64,000 nt of DNA from Kordiimonas aestuarii (GCF_025574465.1 NZ_JAOBPP010000017.1:1-64000), one strand, 5' to 3'. Numbered from the stretch's first letter, positions 46,993 through 57,101 are shown. The notes: generated by a model not told the origin, from the sequence alone. Numbers and translations are program-made.

Positions 46993-49371
46993 ATGCGGCT
47001 CATAGGGATCGTTTTGTCACTGTGCCTGGGAATGCAGGCAGCGCACGCCGAGGCCATCAAGCAAACCAAGGGCAGTTTTGAAGATAAATTCCGGCAGCTT
47101 GAAGAACATCTGCCAACACCAAACGTGTATCGCACAGGGTCTGGTGCGCCAGGGCATGCCTATTGGCAGCAGCAGGTGGACTATGACATCAAGGTAAAGC
47201 TTGATGAAAAGAGTCGGACCATTACCGGCAGCGAAAGCGTTGTTTACGAGAACAACTCACCAGACACGCTGAATTACCTTTGGCTGCAGCTTGACCAGAA
47301 CCGCTTCTCCAAACACTCCGACGCCTATGTCACCATGGAAATGGGCCGCAAAGCATCCAAGAAAATGTCCTATTCCACCCTGCGTTTCCTGGCCCGGACT
47401 GAGACTGAAGACTGGGGCTTCATGCTGACCAAGGTACAGTCTGGCGGCAAAAATGTACGCTACTCCATCAACGACACGATGATGCGGATTGACCTTGATA
47501 AGCCGCTCAAGCCGGGTGAAAGCTTCAGCTTCGATATCGACTGGTGGTTCAACATTCCCGAAGGCAAGGCCATGGGCGCCCGTGGCGGTTTTGAGCCCTA
47601 TAGCCGGGACGGCAACGATATTTTCTTCATCGCGCAGTGGTTCCCGCGCCTTGCGGCTTACACCGACCTTGCCGGCTGGGAGCACAAACAGTTCCTCGGC
47701 ACCGGTGAATTCACACTTGAATTCGGCGACTATGACGTCGAGATCACAGTGCCCGCAGACCATATCGTCGGTTCCACCGGCGTACTGCAAAATGCCAAGG
47801 ACGTTCTGACAAGCGATCAGCGCAAACGACTTGAAAAAGCGAAGACCGCAGAGCGCCCCGTCTTTATTGTCACGCAAGACGAAGCGCTTGAGAATGAGAA
47901 AGAAGGCAGCGACAAAACCAAGACTTGGCATTTCAAGGCCGATAACGTCCGTGATTTCGCCTTTGCGTCCTCACGCAAGTTCATCTGGGATGCTCTTGGC
48001 GTGAAGCTGCCTGAAAGTGGCCGCACGGTCATGGCGATGTCCCTATATCCCGACGAAGCTGTGCCGCTGTGGGATAAATATTCCACCCATGCCATCGCGC
48101 ATACCCTCGACACCTACAGCCGGTATTCGTTCGAGTATCCCTACCCCGTCGCGTGGTCCGTGAACGGCCCCATCGGTGGCGGCATGGAATATCCGATGAT
48201 CACATCGAACGGCCCCAAGCCGGCAATCGAGAAAAAAGAAGACGGCACAGAAGTCCGCACCTATACAAAGCGGGCGAAATACGGCCTTATCTCCGTGATC
48301 ATCCACGAAATCGGCCATATCTACTTTCCGATGACCGTTAACTCGGACGAGCGCAACTGGGCGTGGATGGATGAAGGCCTTAACAGCTTCCTCCAGAGCC
48401 AGGCGGAGCGCGAATGGGAGCCGGATTATCCGTCCCGTTACGGCCGCGCCAAGGAAGCTATTCCCTACATGGTCAGCCCGAACCAGACGCCGATCATGAC
48501 ACAATCCGACAGCATCATCGGGTACGGCCCGAACGCCTACACCAAACCCGCTGTCGCGCTCAATATCCTGCGCGAAACGGTTATGGGCCGCGAGCTCTTC
48601 GATTTTGCCTTCAAGGAATATGCGCACCGCTGGAAATTCAAGCGTCCCTACCCCGCTGATTTCTTCCGCACCATGGAAGACGCCTCCGGCAAGGATCTCG
48701 ATTGGTTCTTCCGCGGCTGGTTCTACACCACGGACCACGTGGATATCGCCCTGACCGGTATCAGCCATGCCCGTATCAACACGCAAGATCCTGAGGTCGA
48801 AAACGAGTATGACCGCAAGGAAGACCTGGATGCGCAGCAGTATATCGCCGAGATGCGCAACAAGGCAGACGGTATGCCGCGCAGGGTAGACCGCTTCCCC
48901 GAGCTTCTTGATTTCTACAACGAGAATGACGACTTCATCGTCACCAAGAAGCAAAAGGATGCTTATGAGGGCACGCTCAAAGACCTTGAAGACTGGCAAA
49001 AAGAACTTCTGAAATACGGGCATGAGCTCTACTTCCTCGATTTCGAGAATATTGGTGGCCTTGTGATGCCGCTGGTTCTGGATGTGGAATATGAGGATGG
49101 CAGCCATGAGGAAGTTCGCATTGCCGCTGAAATCTGGCGCGAAAACCCCAAGCAGGTGACCAAGGTGCTTGTGCGGGATAAAAAAATCAAAACCGTCACA
49201 CTTGACCCATACAACGAAATTGCAGACGCGGAAAAATCCAACAACGTATGGCCATCCAAGCCGCACGCGACACGGGTGGAACTCTACAAGCGCCGTGCAG
49301 AGCAACGTAACCTGATGAAGGAATACCTGGATACACAGGACGCGGAAAAAGCTGCTGAACCAAAAGATTAG
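46993..49371 (+). CDS. M1-family metallopeptidase
   Basis: 792 aa with a signal peptide (IGIVLSLCLGMQAAHA). The zinc site follows HExxH-x18-E exactly: HEIGH, then the Glu in MDEGLNSF. The exopeptidase motif is GGGMEYP, a variant of GAMEN. A long charged region (about 600-690) follows the catalytic domain. It is exported and may degrade peptides for nutrition or envelope turnover. A strong terminator follows the gene. Proteins of this size are sometimes linked to DUF6702 genes, one of which lies 1.3 kb downstream. Confidence 0.93.
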   Translation: MRLIGIVLSLCLGMQAAHAEAIKQTKGSFEDKFRQLEEHLPTPNVYRTGSGAPGHAYWQQQVDYDIKVKLDEKSRTITGSESVVYENNSPDTLNYLWLQLDQNRFSKHSDAYVTMEMGRKASKKMSYSTLRFLARTETEDWGFMLTKVQSGGKNVRYSINDTMMRIDLDKPLKPGESFSFDIDWWFNIPEGKAMGARGGFEPYSRDGNDIFFIAQWFPRLAAYTDLAGWEHKQFLGTGEFTLEFGDYDVEITVPADHIVGSTGVLQNAKDVLTSDQRKRLEKAKTAERPVFIVTQDEALENEKEGSDKTKTWHFKADNVRDFAFASSRKFIWDALGVKLPESGRTVMAMSLYPDEAVPLWDKYSTHAIAHTLDTYSRYSFEYPYPVAWSVNGPIGGGMEYPMITSNGPKPAIEKKEDGTEVRTYTKRAKYGLISVIIHEIGHIYFPMTVNSDERNWAWMDEGLNSFLQSQAEREWEPDYPSRYGRAKEAIPYMVSPNQTPIMTQSDSIIGYGPNAYTKPAVALNILRETVMGRELFDFAFKEYAHRWKFKRPYPADFFRTMEDASGKDLDWFFRGWFYTTDHVDIALTGISHARINTQDPEVENEYDRKEDLDAQQYIAEMRNKADGMPRRVDRFPELLDFYNENDDFIVTKKQKDAYEGTLKDLEDWQKELLKYGHELYFLDFENIGGLVMPLVLDVEYEDGSHEEVRIAAEIWRENPKQVTKVLVRDKKIKTVTLDPYNEIADAEKSNNVWPSKPHATRVELYKRRAEQRNLMKEYLDTQDAEKAAEPKD

Positions 49372-49399
49372 CAACTGACCTCCCTTATCGATGGTGTAT

Positions 49400-49424
49400 A
49401 AAAGGGGGTGCGCCCCCTTTTTTT
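49400..49424 (+). terminator. Terminator of the M1 peptidase gene
   Basis: Stem AAAAGGGGG / CCCCCTTTT with loop TGCG and a run of seven T bases, 29 bases after the stop codon. Confidence 0.95.
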
Positions 49425-49528
49425 GTGGCATGATGTCGTCAGGGACCTGCGCGGGTTTATCTCCTTGACAAACAGCGCACAGTGGGGTCCTTTCCCCGAC
49501 AGGGAATGGAGGCAAAAACGCACAGTCG

Positions 49529-50686
49529 ATGACTATTCAGGCGACGCTTAAAGCAGGTATGGGTTTGGGTGCGGTTGTGCTCCTGACACTGTCTAAAGGG
49601 TTCGGTACGGCCACCACAGGCGTATCATATCTCTTTGTCAGCGGAGTCTTGTTGACGGTGCTGCTGACCGGGCTTGTAATTCGCGATATGTTTTCCGGCG
49701 ACCGCGCAAACGACGACCGCCCCAAACCGATGATAGACCCAGACAGCCTCCCCGAAGCGGTCGTGATCTCAGATGTGAATGGCCGTATCAGCGTCATGAA
49801 CCGAACAGCCTATACCCTGTTCGATCTTGAAGCATCACAAGACAATATCAAGACGCTTTTTCATGATTGGCACGGCATGCTTAATGAGCGGGCGCAGGCA
49901 GACCAGGTCATCGAGGCGGTTCTCTCCTCCCCTGATATCCAGTTCTCGGAACTGCTTTACCTTGCCGATGGCCGCACTATCGAGCGCACAACCCGCCCCG
50001 TAGCGGGACGTGGCGAGCGGCTATGGATATTACGGGACATCACTCACATGCAGCTTGCAGACAGCGACAGCGCCATGCACCGCACAATGGTGGAGGCTGA
50101 CGCAGCCCGGACGGCGGAACTGGCTGAGCAACTGTATCACGCCAAGGCTGAGCTTGAGGCAAAACAGGCCGAGCTAACCCGTCTGGCCAACACCGATTCC
50201 CTCACGGGCCTTCTTAATCGCCGCCGCTTTACGGCCCTGGGCGAAAAGGCCGTCGCTGACGCCATGCCCGGAACTGAAGTCTGGGTGATCATGATGGATA
50301 TTGACCACTTCAAACGCATCAATGACACCTATGGCCACGCCGCCGGGGATGTCGCGATCCGGGATTTTGCCAATATCATCCGGGAGACTATCTGCGAGAA
50401 GGGGTTTGTTGGTCGCATGGGCGGCGAAGAGTTTGCCGCGATCCTGCCAAGTTCAGGCCAGGATGACGCTATCCGACTTGCTGAAACTATCCGACGATCA
50501 ACGGCACACCACCAAACCGTCAGTGACGATGAAAAGTTCCGCTTTACCGCCAGCATCGGTGTGGCCCAGTGGTTAGCAAAAGAGGTTACGATTGAGCCCG
50601 CCCTGGACCGCGCTGATCAAGCGTTATATAGCGCCAAGGCATACGGTCGTAACCGGGTTGTCGGGTTCGAATATGCTGCACTTTAA
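49529..50686 (+). CDS. Membrane GGDEF diguanylate cyclase with PAS-like domain
   Basis: 385 aa. Two N-terminal membrane segments (about 10-25 and 32-50), then a PAS-like domain (PEAVVISDVNGRISVMNRTAY), a coiled coil and a GGDEF domain (DSLTGLLNRRRF; active site GGEEF in RMGGEEFAAIL). The RxxD inhibitory site upstream of GGEEF is not obvious. It should make cyclic di-GMP. The ribosome binding site is far (GGAGG 14 bases upstream), so the start could be slightly different. Confidence 0.93.
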   Translation: MTIQATLKAGMGLGAVVLLTLSKGFGTATTGVSYLFVSGVLLTVLLTGLVIRDMFSGDRANDDRPKPMIDPDSLPEAVVISDVNGRISVMNRTAYTLFDLEASQDNIKTLFHDWHGMLNERAQADQVIEAVLSSPDIQFSELLYLADGRTIERTTRPVAGRGERLWILRDITHMQLADSDSAMHRTMVEADAARTAELAEQLYHAKAELEAKQAELTRLANTDSLTGLLNRRRFTALGEKAVADAMPGTEVWVIMMDIDHFKRINDTYGHAAGDVAIRDFANIIRETICEKGFVGRMGGEEFAAILPSSGQDDAIRLAETIRRSTAHHQTVSDDEKFRFTASIGVAQWLAKEVTIEPALDRADQALYSAKAYGRNRVVGFEYAAL

Positions 50687-50699
50687 GAAGACTCTCCCC

Positions 50700-51215
50700 A
50701 TGATTAAATTGCCCATGAAATCCAGGTTTCTCGCCATCTTTATAGTGTGCACAGGGCTCAGCCTGTCAGCCCTTGCACACAATGTTTTTGCAACGTTCAC
50801 CACAATAGAATGGAACCCCGATGACAAATCGGTGGAACTCGTAATGCAGATGCACGCCCATGAACTGGAATCCCATTTGTCACTGAACCTTGGTGAAAGG
50901 CTGACCTTCCTTGACGATGAAGACTATCGCAAGCTGGAAGCTTCGGTGGCGCCCGTCATCGCGAGGATGGTCGCACTTGAGGTGGATGGGCAGCTGTTAG
51001 ACATTCACTATCTGGGCATGGAATTACAGGGCCAGACTGTGTTCCTTTATATGGAAAGTGCTTGGCCGACCGCACCAAAAACCATAAAATTTATGAACGC
51101 ATTGTTTATTGATGAGTTGCCGGGCCAGAATAATTCGGTCATGGCAACGGTGAATGGGGTGCGGCGCGCAGGTGAAACACTGGCCGGCACGGGCCCCGTA
51201 GTAATGGAATTTTAG
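50700..51215 (+). CDS. DUF6702-family secreted protein
   Basis: 171 aa from the ATG at 50700. Signal peptide (FLAIFIVCTGLSLSALA), then a segment AHNVFATFTTIEWNPDDKSVE and LVMQMHAHELESHLS, typical of DUF6702. Function unknown; in other bacteria such genes accompany M1 peptidases, which fits the gene at 46993-49371. It starts 13 bases after the GGDEF gene, so the two are probably co-transcribed. Confidence 0.75.
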   Translation: MIKLPMKSRFLAIFIVCTGLSLSALAHNVFATFTTIEWNPDDKSVELVMQMHAHELESHLSLNLGERLTFLDDEDYRKLEASVAPVIARMVALEVDGQLLDIHYLGMELQGQTVFLYMESAWPTAPKTIKFMNALFIDELPGQNNSVMATVNGVRRAGETLAGTGPVVMEF

Positions 51216-51284
51216 CGTGTTTTCATCACTTGCCTGCCACATTTAGGCCCGCTAATGTCTGCTGGGACCAACGAGAGAAATACA

Positions 51285-51632
51285 ATGTTAAAAGCCATAA
51301 AAATATCTACTGCAACATGCGTTTTTGTTATTATTGCAGCCGTCTTTCCAGCCCCCTCAGCGCAGGCGGCGGCTGATATTATGCAAGTTGCACATGATAG
51401 CGCCCGCGTCGCGGGTGGCGCTCGCTACTGCAATGCCGACGAGGAACTGGTTGAAGAATACATAGGCAAGAGCGAAGGAAAAATCGCAGCAATGGCCAAA
51501 GACGACTATGAAAAAGTGGTTGCTTCTCTTGAGTTCAAAAACATCCTTACCGCGATGAGCGCGAAGGAACCGGAGGGCGGATGTCGCGAGTTCCTGCCAA
51601 CTTTTGAAAAAGCGGTCAAGGCCGAGCGATAA
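51285..51632 (+). CDS. Small secreted hypothetical protein
   Basis: 115 aa from the ATG at 51285. A signal peptide (ISTATCVFVIIAAVFPAPSAQA) is followed by a short helical protein with two cysteines (ARYCNADEELV and GGCREFLP), which could pair after export. No family recognised. It follows the DUF6702 gene by 70 bases. Confidence 0.7.
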   Translation: MLKAIKISTATCVFVIIAAVFPAPSAQAAADIMQVAHDSARVAGGARYCNADEELVEEYIGKSEGKIAAMAKDDYEKVVASLEFKNILTAMSAKEPEGGCREFLPTFEKAVKAER

Positions 51633-51840
51633 TCGCACGATCCAAAGAAATGCGACAAGGTGAGTGTGCCGGGCGATAGACAGTCGCTTAGGCCATTGAC
51701 TTACCATGCGCTGTCGGTCGAAACTTCGCAGTTACAATACCCGGCGCCAGCGCGTCGGACAAAACGGGGGCGGCCAGCATCTGATCGGTTTAAATATACT
51801 GGTAAAGATATTCTGGCCTTATAAAAACAGGAGAATCTGG

Positions 51841-54519
51841 GTGGTGAACCTCGAAAAAAAAATCAGGCTTTTACTGGCAGGCGTTGCCCTGGGAGCGATC
51901 ACAGCCGTGTTGCCCGTCGCTGCGGAAGATGAAAAGCCCGTAAAACCTGCACAGCAGATTAAACAGGACGAAGATGCGGCTGCCGACGAAGATAAAGCTG
52001 AAGAAGAAGACACGGCGGACGTAGAAAAGACTGACAAGAAGAAAAAGAAAAAAGACAAAACACTGGAGGAATTGACCGAAGATCAGCAGGTCATGGATGG
52101 CCTTTTCAAGCTGTATCAGGACCCTGAAAAAGGCGACCTGATGATGGAAGTCCGGGCGGACCAGCTTGACAAAGAGTTCATCTATTTCTCTCACACGGCC
52201 GACGGCGTGGTTGAGGGCGGGCACTTCCGGGGACAATATCGCCGCCAGAAAGTTTTCAAGATCGAAAAACATTTTGACCAGATCGAATTTGTCGAAGTGA
52301 ACCCCTATTTTTACTTTGATCCTGACAGCGCACTTGCGCGTGCCGCGAGCGCCAATATCAGCCCAGCCAGTATCGCTGTAGGCAAGATCAAGGCGACCGC
52401 CAAGGATGGCAACAGCTTCCTCATCAATGCCGACGGGCTGTTCAAGGCCGAAGCCTTTGATCAGGTAAAACCCAGTGGGGACCCTCGCCAAAAACCTTGG
52501 GAGGCGTTTAATCTTGGCAAACTCTCCGGCTCAAAAACCCGGATCGACGAGGTCAAGAACTATCCCGAAAATACGGCCGTAACTGTCGATTATGTCTATT
52601 CCAACCCCTCACCTCTCAATCAGGGTAACTGGTTTGATATTACCGACGCCCGCAACGTAACGGTGAAAGTGCAGCACACACTGATTGCGATGCCGGAAAA
52701 TGATTTCAAACCACGCTTCGATGACGCGCGTGTTGGGTATTTCCTCGACTATGTCAATGACATGACCAGCCAAGAAGCAACGCCGTGGCGGGATATGATC
52801 AATCGTTGGAACCTTATCAAGAAGGACCCCAATGCGGAGCTTTCCGAGCCCGTCGAGCCAATCGTGTGGTGGATTGAAAACACCACACCTGTGGAGCTTA
52901 GACCCACCATCAAGAAAGCTGTCGAGGCATGGAACATTGCCTTTGAGGCCGCTGGCTTCAAAAATGCCGTTCAGGTCAAGGTGCAACCCGATGATGCCGA
53001 CTGGGACGCGGGGGATATTCGCTACAATGTACTGCGCTGGACCTCAAGCCCGCAACCGCCATTTGGCGGCTACGGCCCCAGCTTCACCAACCCGCGCACA
53101 GGGCAAATTCTCGGCGCTGACATCATGCTTGAATATACCTTCCTGACCAATCGCATGAATGCCAGCAAAGTCTTCGAGAACGCTGCACTTGGCCTGCAGG
53201 AAAAGCCCGAGGACGACACGGAATCCTTTATGGAACGCTTGCGCAACCACGAGCGCAATTGCGCCATGGCCGGGCACCTGCAACTCAACAATATGGTGGG
53301 TAAAACCCTGAGCTCAGTGCTCGCCGGTGGGCCGAAGGCCAGTGAAAAGCTGGTCGAGGAGTCTATCTATTATCTCATGTTGCACGAAGTTGGCCATACG
53401 CTTGGCCTCAATCACAATATGAAGGCCACCCAGGCACGAGCCTATGGCGAAGCCTATGATATCGACGAGCAAGACGATGGCCTCGCTGGTTCCGTCATGG
53501 ATTATCCCAGCATCAACTTTGCGCCCCCGGGTGAAAAGCAGGCGCATTATTATACCGTCCGCCCTGGCACGTATGACATCTGGGCGATCCAGTTCGGTTA
53601 TGACCCAGACCTCGACGACCCTCAAAAACGTGCCACGCATCTCGCTCGCTCAACGGAAAAGGGGCTGGTATTTGGTAACGATGCCGATGACATGCGATCC
53701 CCGGGCAAGGGTATTGACCCTCGCGTCAATATCTATGACATGACCGACGACGCGGTCCAGTTTGCCGAAGATCGCCTGAAGCTGGACCGCAGTGCCCTCG
53801 GCAAACTCAAGTCCAAATTTGCCTCTGATGGTGAAAGCTACCAGGAACTCAGAAACGCCTATCTCATTTTGACAGGTGACATGGCGTGGCAAGGCCGCGT
53901 GGCGTCCCGGTACGTCGGTGGTGTCTATGTCGACCGGGCTGTTCAGGGTCAGAAGGGCGCCACTGCTCCTTACCGTCCTGTCGAGGAGAAAAAACAGCGC
54001 CAGGCCATGAAACTGCTGCGAGATTTTATCTTCGCACCAGATGCCTTCGCTGCAGACCCTGCTCTCTTGCAATCCCTCGCGATCCAGCGCCGTGGATTTT
54101 TCCACTTCGTCGGTACCGAAGATCCAAAGGTACACAGCCGTGCGGCCAGCATTCAGGCGGACATCCTCTCACACCTGTTGCACCCTCGCACCCTGATGCG
54201 GATCACCGACAGCGCCCTATATGGCAACGCATACAGCCTGACCGAGGTAATGTCAGATTTGACGGATGCGATCTTCCAGGATGACAGCCGGGGTGCCGTC
54301 AATAGCTTCCGTCAGGAGCTGCAGGTGATGTATGTCACCATGCTGACAACCATCCTCAACAGCGATGAATATGACTATGTCGCGCGCTCCAATGCCTTTG
54401 CAAACCTGAAAGAGCTCAGGGGAGCCATGGCAAGGTGGCGCGGGGACGCCGCAACGCGGGCACATCGCGATCATATCGCTTTCCTGATCGATAAAGCCCT
54501 CGAAGTTCATTCGGGCTAA
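51841..54519 (+). CDS. Secreted zinc metalloprotease (DUF5117/DUF4953 type)
   Basis: 892 aa from the GTG at 51841, with AGGAG upstream; the frame is open earlier without support. After a signal segment (LLLAGVALGAITAVLPVAA) comes a low-complexity acidic/Lys region with a Lys run (about 35-75), then DUF5117-like and catalytic regions. The zinc motif is HEVGHTLGLNHN (HExxHxxGxxH), with the Met-turn candidate GSVMDYPS about 35 residues later. This is a metzincin-like arrangement. Members are widespread in marine and soil bacteria but poorly studied. A strong terminator follows. Confidence 0.9.
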   Translation: MVNLEKKIRLLLAGVALGAITAVLPVAAEDEKPVKPAQQIKQDEDAAADEDKAEEEDTADVEKTDKKKKKKDKTLEELTEDQQVMDGLFKLYQDPEKGDLMMEVRADQLDKEFIYFSHTADGVVEGGHFRGQYRRQKVFKIEKHFDQIEFVEVNPYFYFDPDSALARAASANISPASIAVGKIKATAKDGNSFLINADGLFKAEAFDQVKPSGDPRQKPWEAFNLGKLSGSKTRIDEVKNYPENTAVTVDYVYSNPSPLNQGNWFDITDARNVTVKVQHTLIAMPENDFKPRFDDARVGYFLDYVNDMTSQEATPWRDMINRWNLIKKDPNAELSEPVEPIVWWIENTTPVELRPTIKKAVEAWNIAFEAAGFKNAVQVKVQPDDADWDAGDIRYNVLRWTSSPQPPFGGYGPSFTNPRTGQILGADIMLEYTFLTNRMNASKVFENAALGLQEKPEDDTESFMERLRNHERNCAMAGHLQLNNMVGKTLSSVLAGGPKASEKLVEESIYYLMLHEVGHTLGLNHNMKATQARAYGEAYDIDEQDDGLAGSVMDYPSINFAPPGEKQAHYYTVRPGTYDIWAIQFGYDPDLDDPQKRATHLARSTEKGLVFGNDADDMRSPGKGIDPRVNIYDMTDDAVQFAEDRLKLDRSALGKLKSKFASDGESYQELRNAYLILTGDMAWQGRVASRYVGGVYVDRAVQGQKGATAPYRPVEEKKQRQAMKLLRDFIFAPDAFAADPALLQSLAIQRRGFFHFVGTEDPKVHSRAASIQADILSHLLHPRTLMRITDSALYGNAYSLTEVMSDLTDAIFQDDSRGAVNSFRQELQVMYVTMLTTILNSDEYDYVARSNAFANLKELRGAMARWRGDAATRAHRDHIAFLIDKALEVHSG

Positions 54520-54536
54520 GCTCCGCTATAAAAGTG

Positions 54537-54565
54537 AAAAGGCGGCCGATGGCCGCCTTTTTTTT
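54537..54565 (+). terminator. Terminator of the metalloprotease gene
   Basis: Stem AAAAGGCGGCC / GGCCGCCTTTT with a 3-base loop and a run of eight T bases. The same hairpin lies downstream of the convergent SDR gene and may serve both. Confidence 0.93.
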
Positions 54566-54580
54566 ATTGTGCCCCAGCTG

Positions 54581-55336
54581 TTAGCGGACGTAGCTGGCCC
54601 CGTTGATGTCAAATGTGGCCCCTGTCGCGTGATCGCTCAGGCCCGATAATAAAAAAGCCGTCATATTGGCAATGTTATCCGGCGGCGCGGCTTCGCCCAT
54701 CGGGATTTCATCCAGCATCCATTCATTCCCCGGCTCATATGCGACAGCTGCCATATCGGTTTTGACCCAACCTGGGGCAATCAGGAACGCGTATATACCC
54801 TCTCGCGCATAAGCCCGCGCGATAGAACGCATCAGCGATACGACCGCCCCCTTGCTGGCCGCATAGTGCATGAATGACGGGCCGTCCCCCCGGAATGCCG
54901 CCCGGCTTGCGATACTCACAATGCGGCCACCTTCCCCGCCCTGAAAGTGCTGGATGGCGGCGCGGCACATATCCGCAACAGCCTGCACATTCACTGCCAT
55001 GACACGCGCCCAGTCCTCCGCCCAGGTCGCGTCGTCACAGCCCAGCGGGGTTTCCGGCATCACGCCAGCATTGTTAACAAGGCCGTTCAACTGACCTTTA
55101 AAGCCCATAGCCTTTTGCCAAAGCAATTTTGCGGCCCCGGCTTCGCCAAGATCGCAGCGCTGTATATCAAGTCGGGCCGGGCCAAATTCATCTAACAGGT
55201 GTTCCAACTCCCCCGGCGCGCGGGTGTAAGAACCCACCACCGAGGCCCCTGACGTCAACAGCGTACGCGCGGTTGCGGCACCAATACCGCGTGATGCACC
55301 GGTGACAAGAATGGTCTGCTTTTCAAGTGTAATCAT
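54581..55336 (-). CDS. Short-chain dehydrogenase/reductase
   Basis: 251 aa classical SDR. The cofactor motif is TGASRGIGAAT, the structural NNAG motif is present (LVNNAGVMPET), and the catalytic set is S-Y-x3-K (SIASRAAF; MHYAASKGA). It resembles 3-oxoacyl-ACP reductase FabG-like enzymes, but the substrate is unknown. It stands alone, convergent with the metalloprotease. Confidence 0.92.
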   Translation of the reverse strand: MITLEKQTILVTGASRGIGAATARTLLTSGASVVGSYTRAPGELEHLLDEFGPARLDIQRCDLGEAGAAKLLWQKAMGFKGQLNGLVNNAGVMPETPLGCDDATWAEDWARVMAVNVQAVADMCRAAIQHFQGGEGGRIVSIASRAAFRGDGPSFMHYAASKGAVVSLMRSIARAYAREGIYAFLIAPGWVKTDMAAVAYEPGNEWMLDEIPMGEAAPPDNIANMTAFLLSGLSDHATGATFDINGASYVR

Positions 55337-55413
55337 ACTGCTGCTCCCTTGTTAGGCAGCAGTATAGCGGAGCAATTTCAATTGGCTATATCAGGATAGG
55401 AGGGAAGCTTCGT

Positions 55414-55692
55414 TCAATGAGCGTCCAGCCATTCACGCGCCTGACGCTGCGCTTCAGCTATGTCCAGCTTGTCCATGTCTCTTGCCAGTTCGCAGCGGTC
55501 AACCGCCGCGCGCTGTAAACCTCGAATGGCGGCAAGATTGAACCATTTGTGGGCCTGCACATAATCCTGATCAACACCGTGGCCAGTGGAATAGAGCAAC
55601 CCCAGATCATAATAGGCATCTGGCGCGCCGGTCTCAGCTTTCGCTAGGCGATCCGCCACATAGTCATATAGATCTCTGTCTTTCTGTCCCAT
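55414..55692 (-). CDS. Short Sel1-like repeat protein
   Basis: 92 aa. One to two Sel1-like repeats are visible: AYYDLGLLYSTGHGVDQDYVQAHKW with FNLAAIRG. There is no signal peptide. Such short proteins probably mediate protein contacts; partner unknown. The next 230 bases upstream (55693-55922) hold no supported gene, only a small hairpin GCTCTTCC/GGAAGAGC at about 55829-55845. Confidence 0.8.
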   Translation of the reverse strand: MGQKDRDLYDYVADRLAKAETGAPDAYYDLGLLYSTGHGVDQDYVQAHKWFNLAAIRGLQRAAVDRCELARDMDKLDIAEAQRQAREWLDAH

Positions 55693-55922
55693 CTTGGTGC
55701 TCCGTCCTCCTGGAGATGAATATGCAGATACAAGTTCTCCCCCTTCACGGTGCTAACCGTAAAACTGGCGCTGGCATAATCATCAAATATATGGCGGACT
55801 TTTATTAGGCGGCCTCTTCTGGGCCCGCTCTTCCGGGAAGAGCATACCAAAAAAAAAGCAATACAGAAACAACTTGCACCTAAAAATTGATGGGCACCGC
55901 AGGCCTCAGATGCGGTCCTCGG

Positions 55923-57101
55923 TCAAATCATCTCATAGTGGGCAGATTTATGCTCAATACAGCGAGAGAGTGGGAAAACAACCTTGGCAGCTGTTCCTTC
56001 TCCGACTTTGCTGTTCAGCACAAAACTCCCGCCGTGAGCATCCACAAAAGCCTTCACCAGTGGCAACCCCAATCCCGTACCGTCGTGGCGCCGCGACAAG
56101 CCTGTATCAGCTTGCACAAACGGCTGCATCACGCGTTTTATAACATCGGCGGTCATGCCAGGGCCGCGGTCGGTAATTTGAAATTCAATGCAGCCGTCAC
56201 CGTTGAGACGATCCCTGATTTCAATGACAGAATCTTCCGGGGAGAACTTGATGGCGTTCGAGATAAGATTGATCAACACCTGTTTGATCACCTGAATGTC
56301 CGCGTGAAGATCATAATTATGCGCCGATGATTTCAATTCAAGCACGATCCCGCGTGCCTTGGCCATGCCTTCCATCATGCGGATCACCTGCCCGGTAATT
56401 TCCCGTGGCGCCTCAAAATCCTCCCTCAACACAAATGCGCTGGCTTCCAGCTTGGAAAGGTCGAGGATAGAATTGATCATACCGAGCAAATGGGCGCCAC
56501 TGTCGCGAATGTCGCTGATATATCCCCGGTGGTTGCGGATATCCCTGCCACGAATATCTTCTGACATAATAAATTCGGCAAATCCGATGATCGCGTTCAA
56601 TGGGGTCCTCAGCTCGTGGCTCATGTTGGCGAGAAACTGGGTACGGGCGCGTGTCGCGGCCTCGGCCTCCATACGGGCTACCTCCAGGTCCTTCATTCGG
56701 CGCTCCGCCCTCTCCATATTGACCCGCAACAATGTATATGCTGTACCAATACCCAAATAAACGCCGCTTTCGACCACAATAAACCCCGCCTGAAGCGAGT
56801 CCTTGTTTTCACCCACGAGCGCCTTGTTAAGTTGGTCCAGCGCAACGTTATGTTCGATCACCAACGGGTTCGCATCCATCAATTCCGCCACCGGCCGTTT
56901 TTCATATAACGGTCGGCCGTAACGGTCAGCGAGACGGATCAGAAAATCAATGCGTTTCAGCAGTCCGACCGGCTTGTCACCCGTCACAACAGGAATGGCG
57001 ACCAAATCCGGATCTGCATGAAAACGCTCATATACCTCACTGCAGGTTGCGTGAGGGGGCACCGGTGGTATGGGCATTGAAATGATGTAAGGCTTACTCA
57101 T
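55923..57101 (-). CDS. Soluble CBS-domain sensor histidine kinase
   Basis: 392 aa from the ATG at 57101, with AGGAAGAG upstream. Residues about 10-130 look like a CBS pair (VYERFHADPDLVAIPVV; RPVAELMDANPLVIE). A helical linker leads to HisKA with the phospho-His in NMSHELRTPLNAIIG and a HATPase domain (NLISNAIKFSPED; DRGPGMTADV; GTGLGLPLVKAFVDAHGG). There is no membrane segment, so it should read a cytoplasmic signal, possibly an adenine nucleotide bound by the CBS pair. No response regulator gene is adjacent. Confidence 0.88.
   Translation of the reverse strand: MSKPYIISMPIPPVPPHATCSEVYERFHADPDLVAIPVVTGDKPVGLLKRIDFLIRLADRYGRPLYEKRPVAELMDANPLVIEHNVALDQLNKALVGENKDSLQAGFIVVESGVYLGIGTAYTLLRVNMERAERRMKDLEVARMEAEAATRARTQFLANMSHELRTPLNAIIGFAEFIMSEDIRGRDIRNHRGYISDIRDSGAHLLGMINSILDLSKLEASAFVLREDFEAPREITGQVIRMMEGMAKARGIVLELKSSAHNYDLHADIQVIKQVLINLISNAIKFSPEDSVIEIRDRLNGDGCIEFQITDRGPGMTADVIKRVMQPFVQADTGLSRRHDGTGLGLPLVKAFVDAHGGSFVLNSKVGEGTAAKVVFPLSRCIEHKSAHYEMI

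Noticed and set aside
48043..49515. 490-codon open frame on the minus strand opposite the M1 peptidase
   Set aside because: It is antisense to a gene with a complete zinc site and has low-complexity composition without any recognisable motif; an artefact of codon bias.
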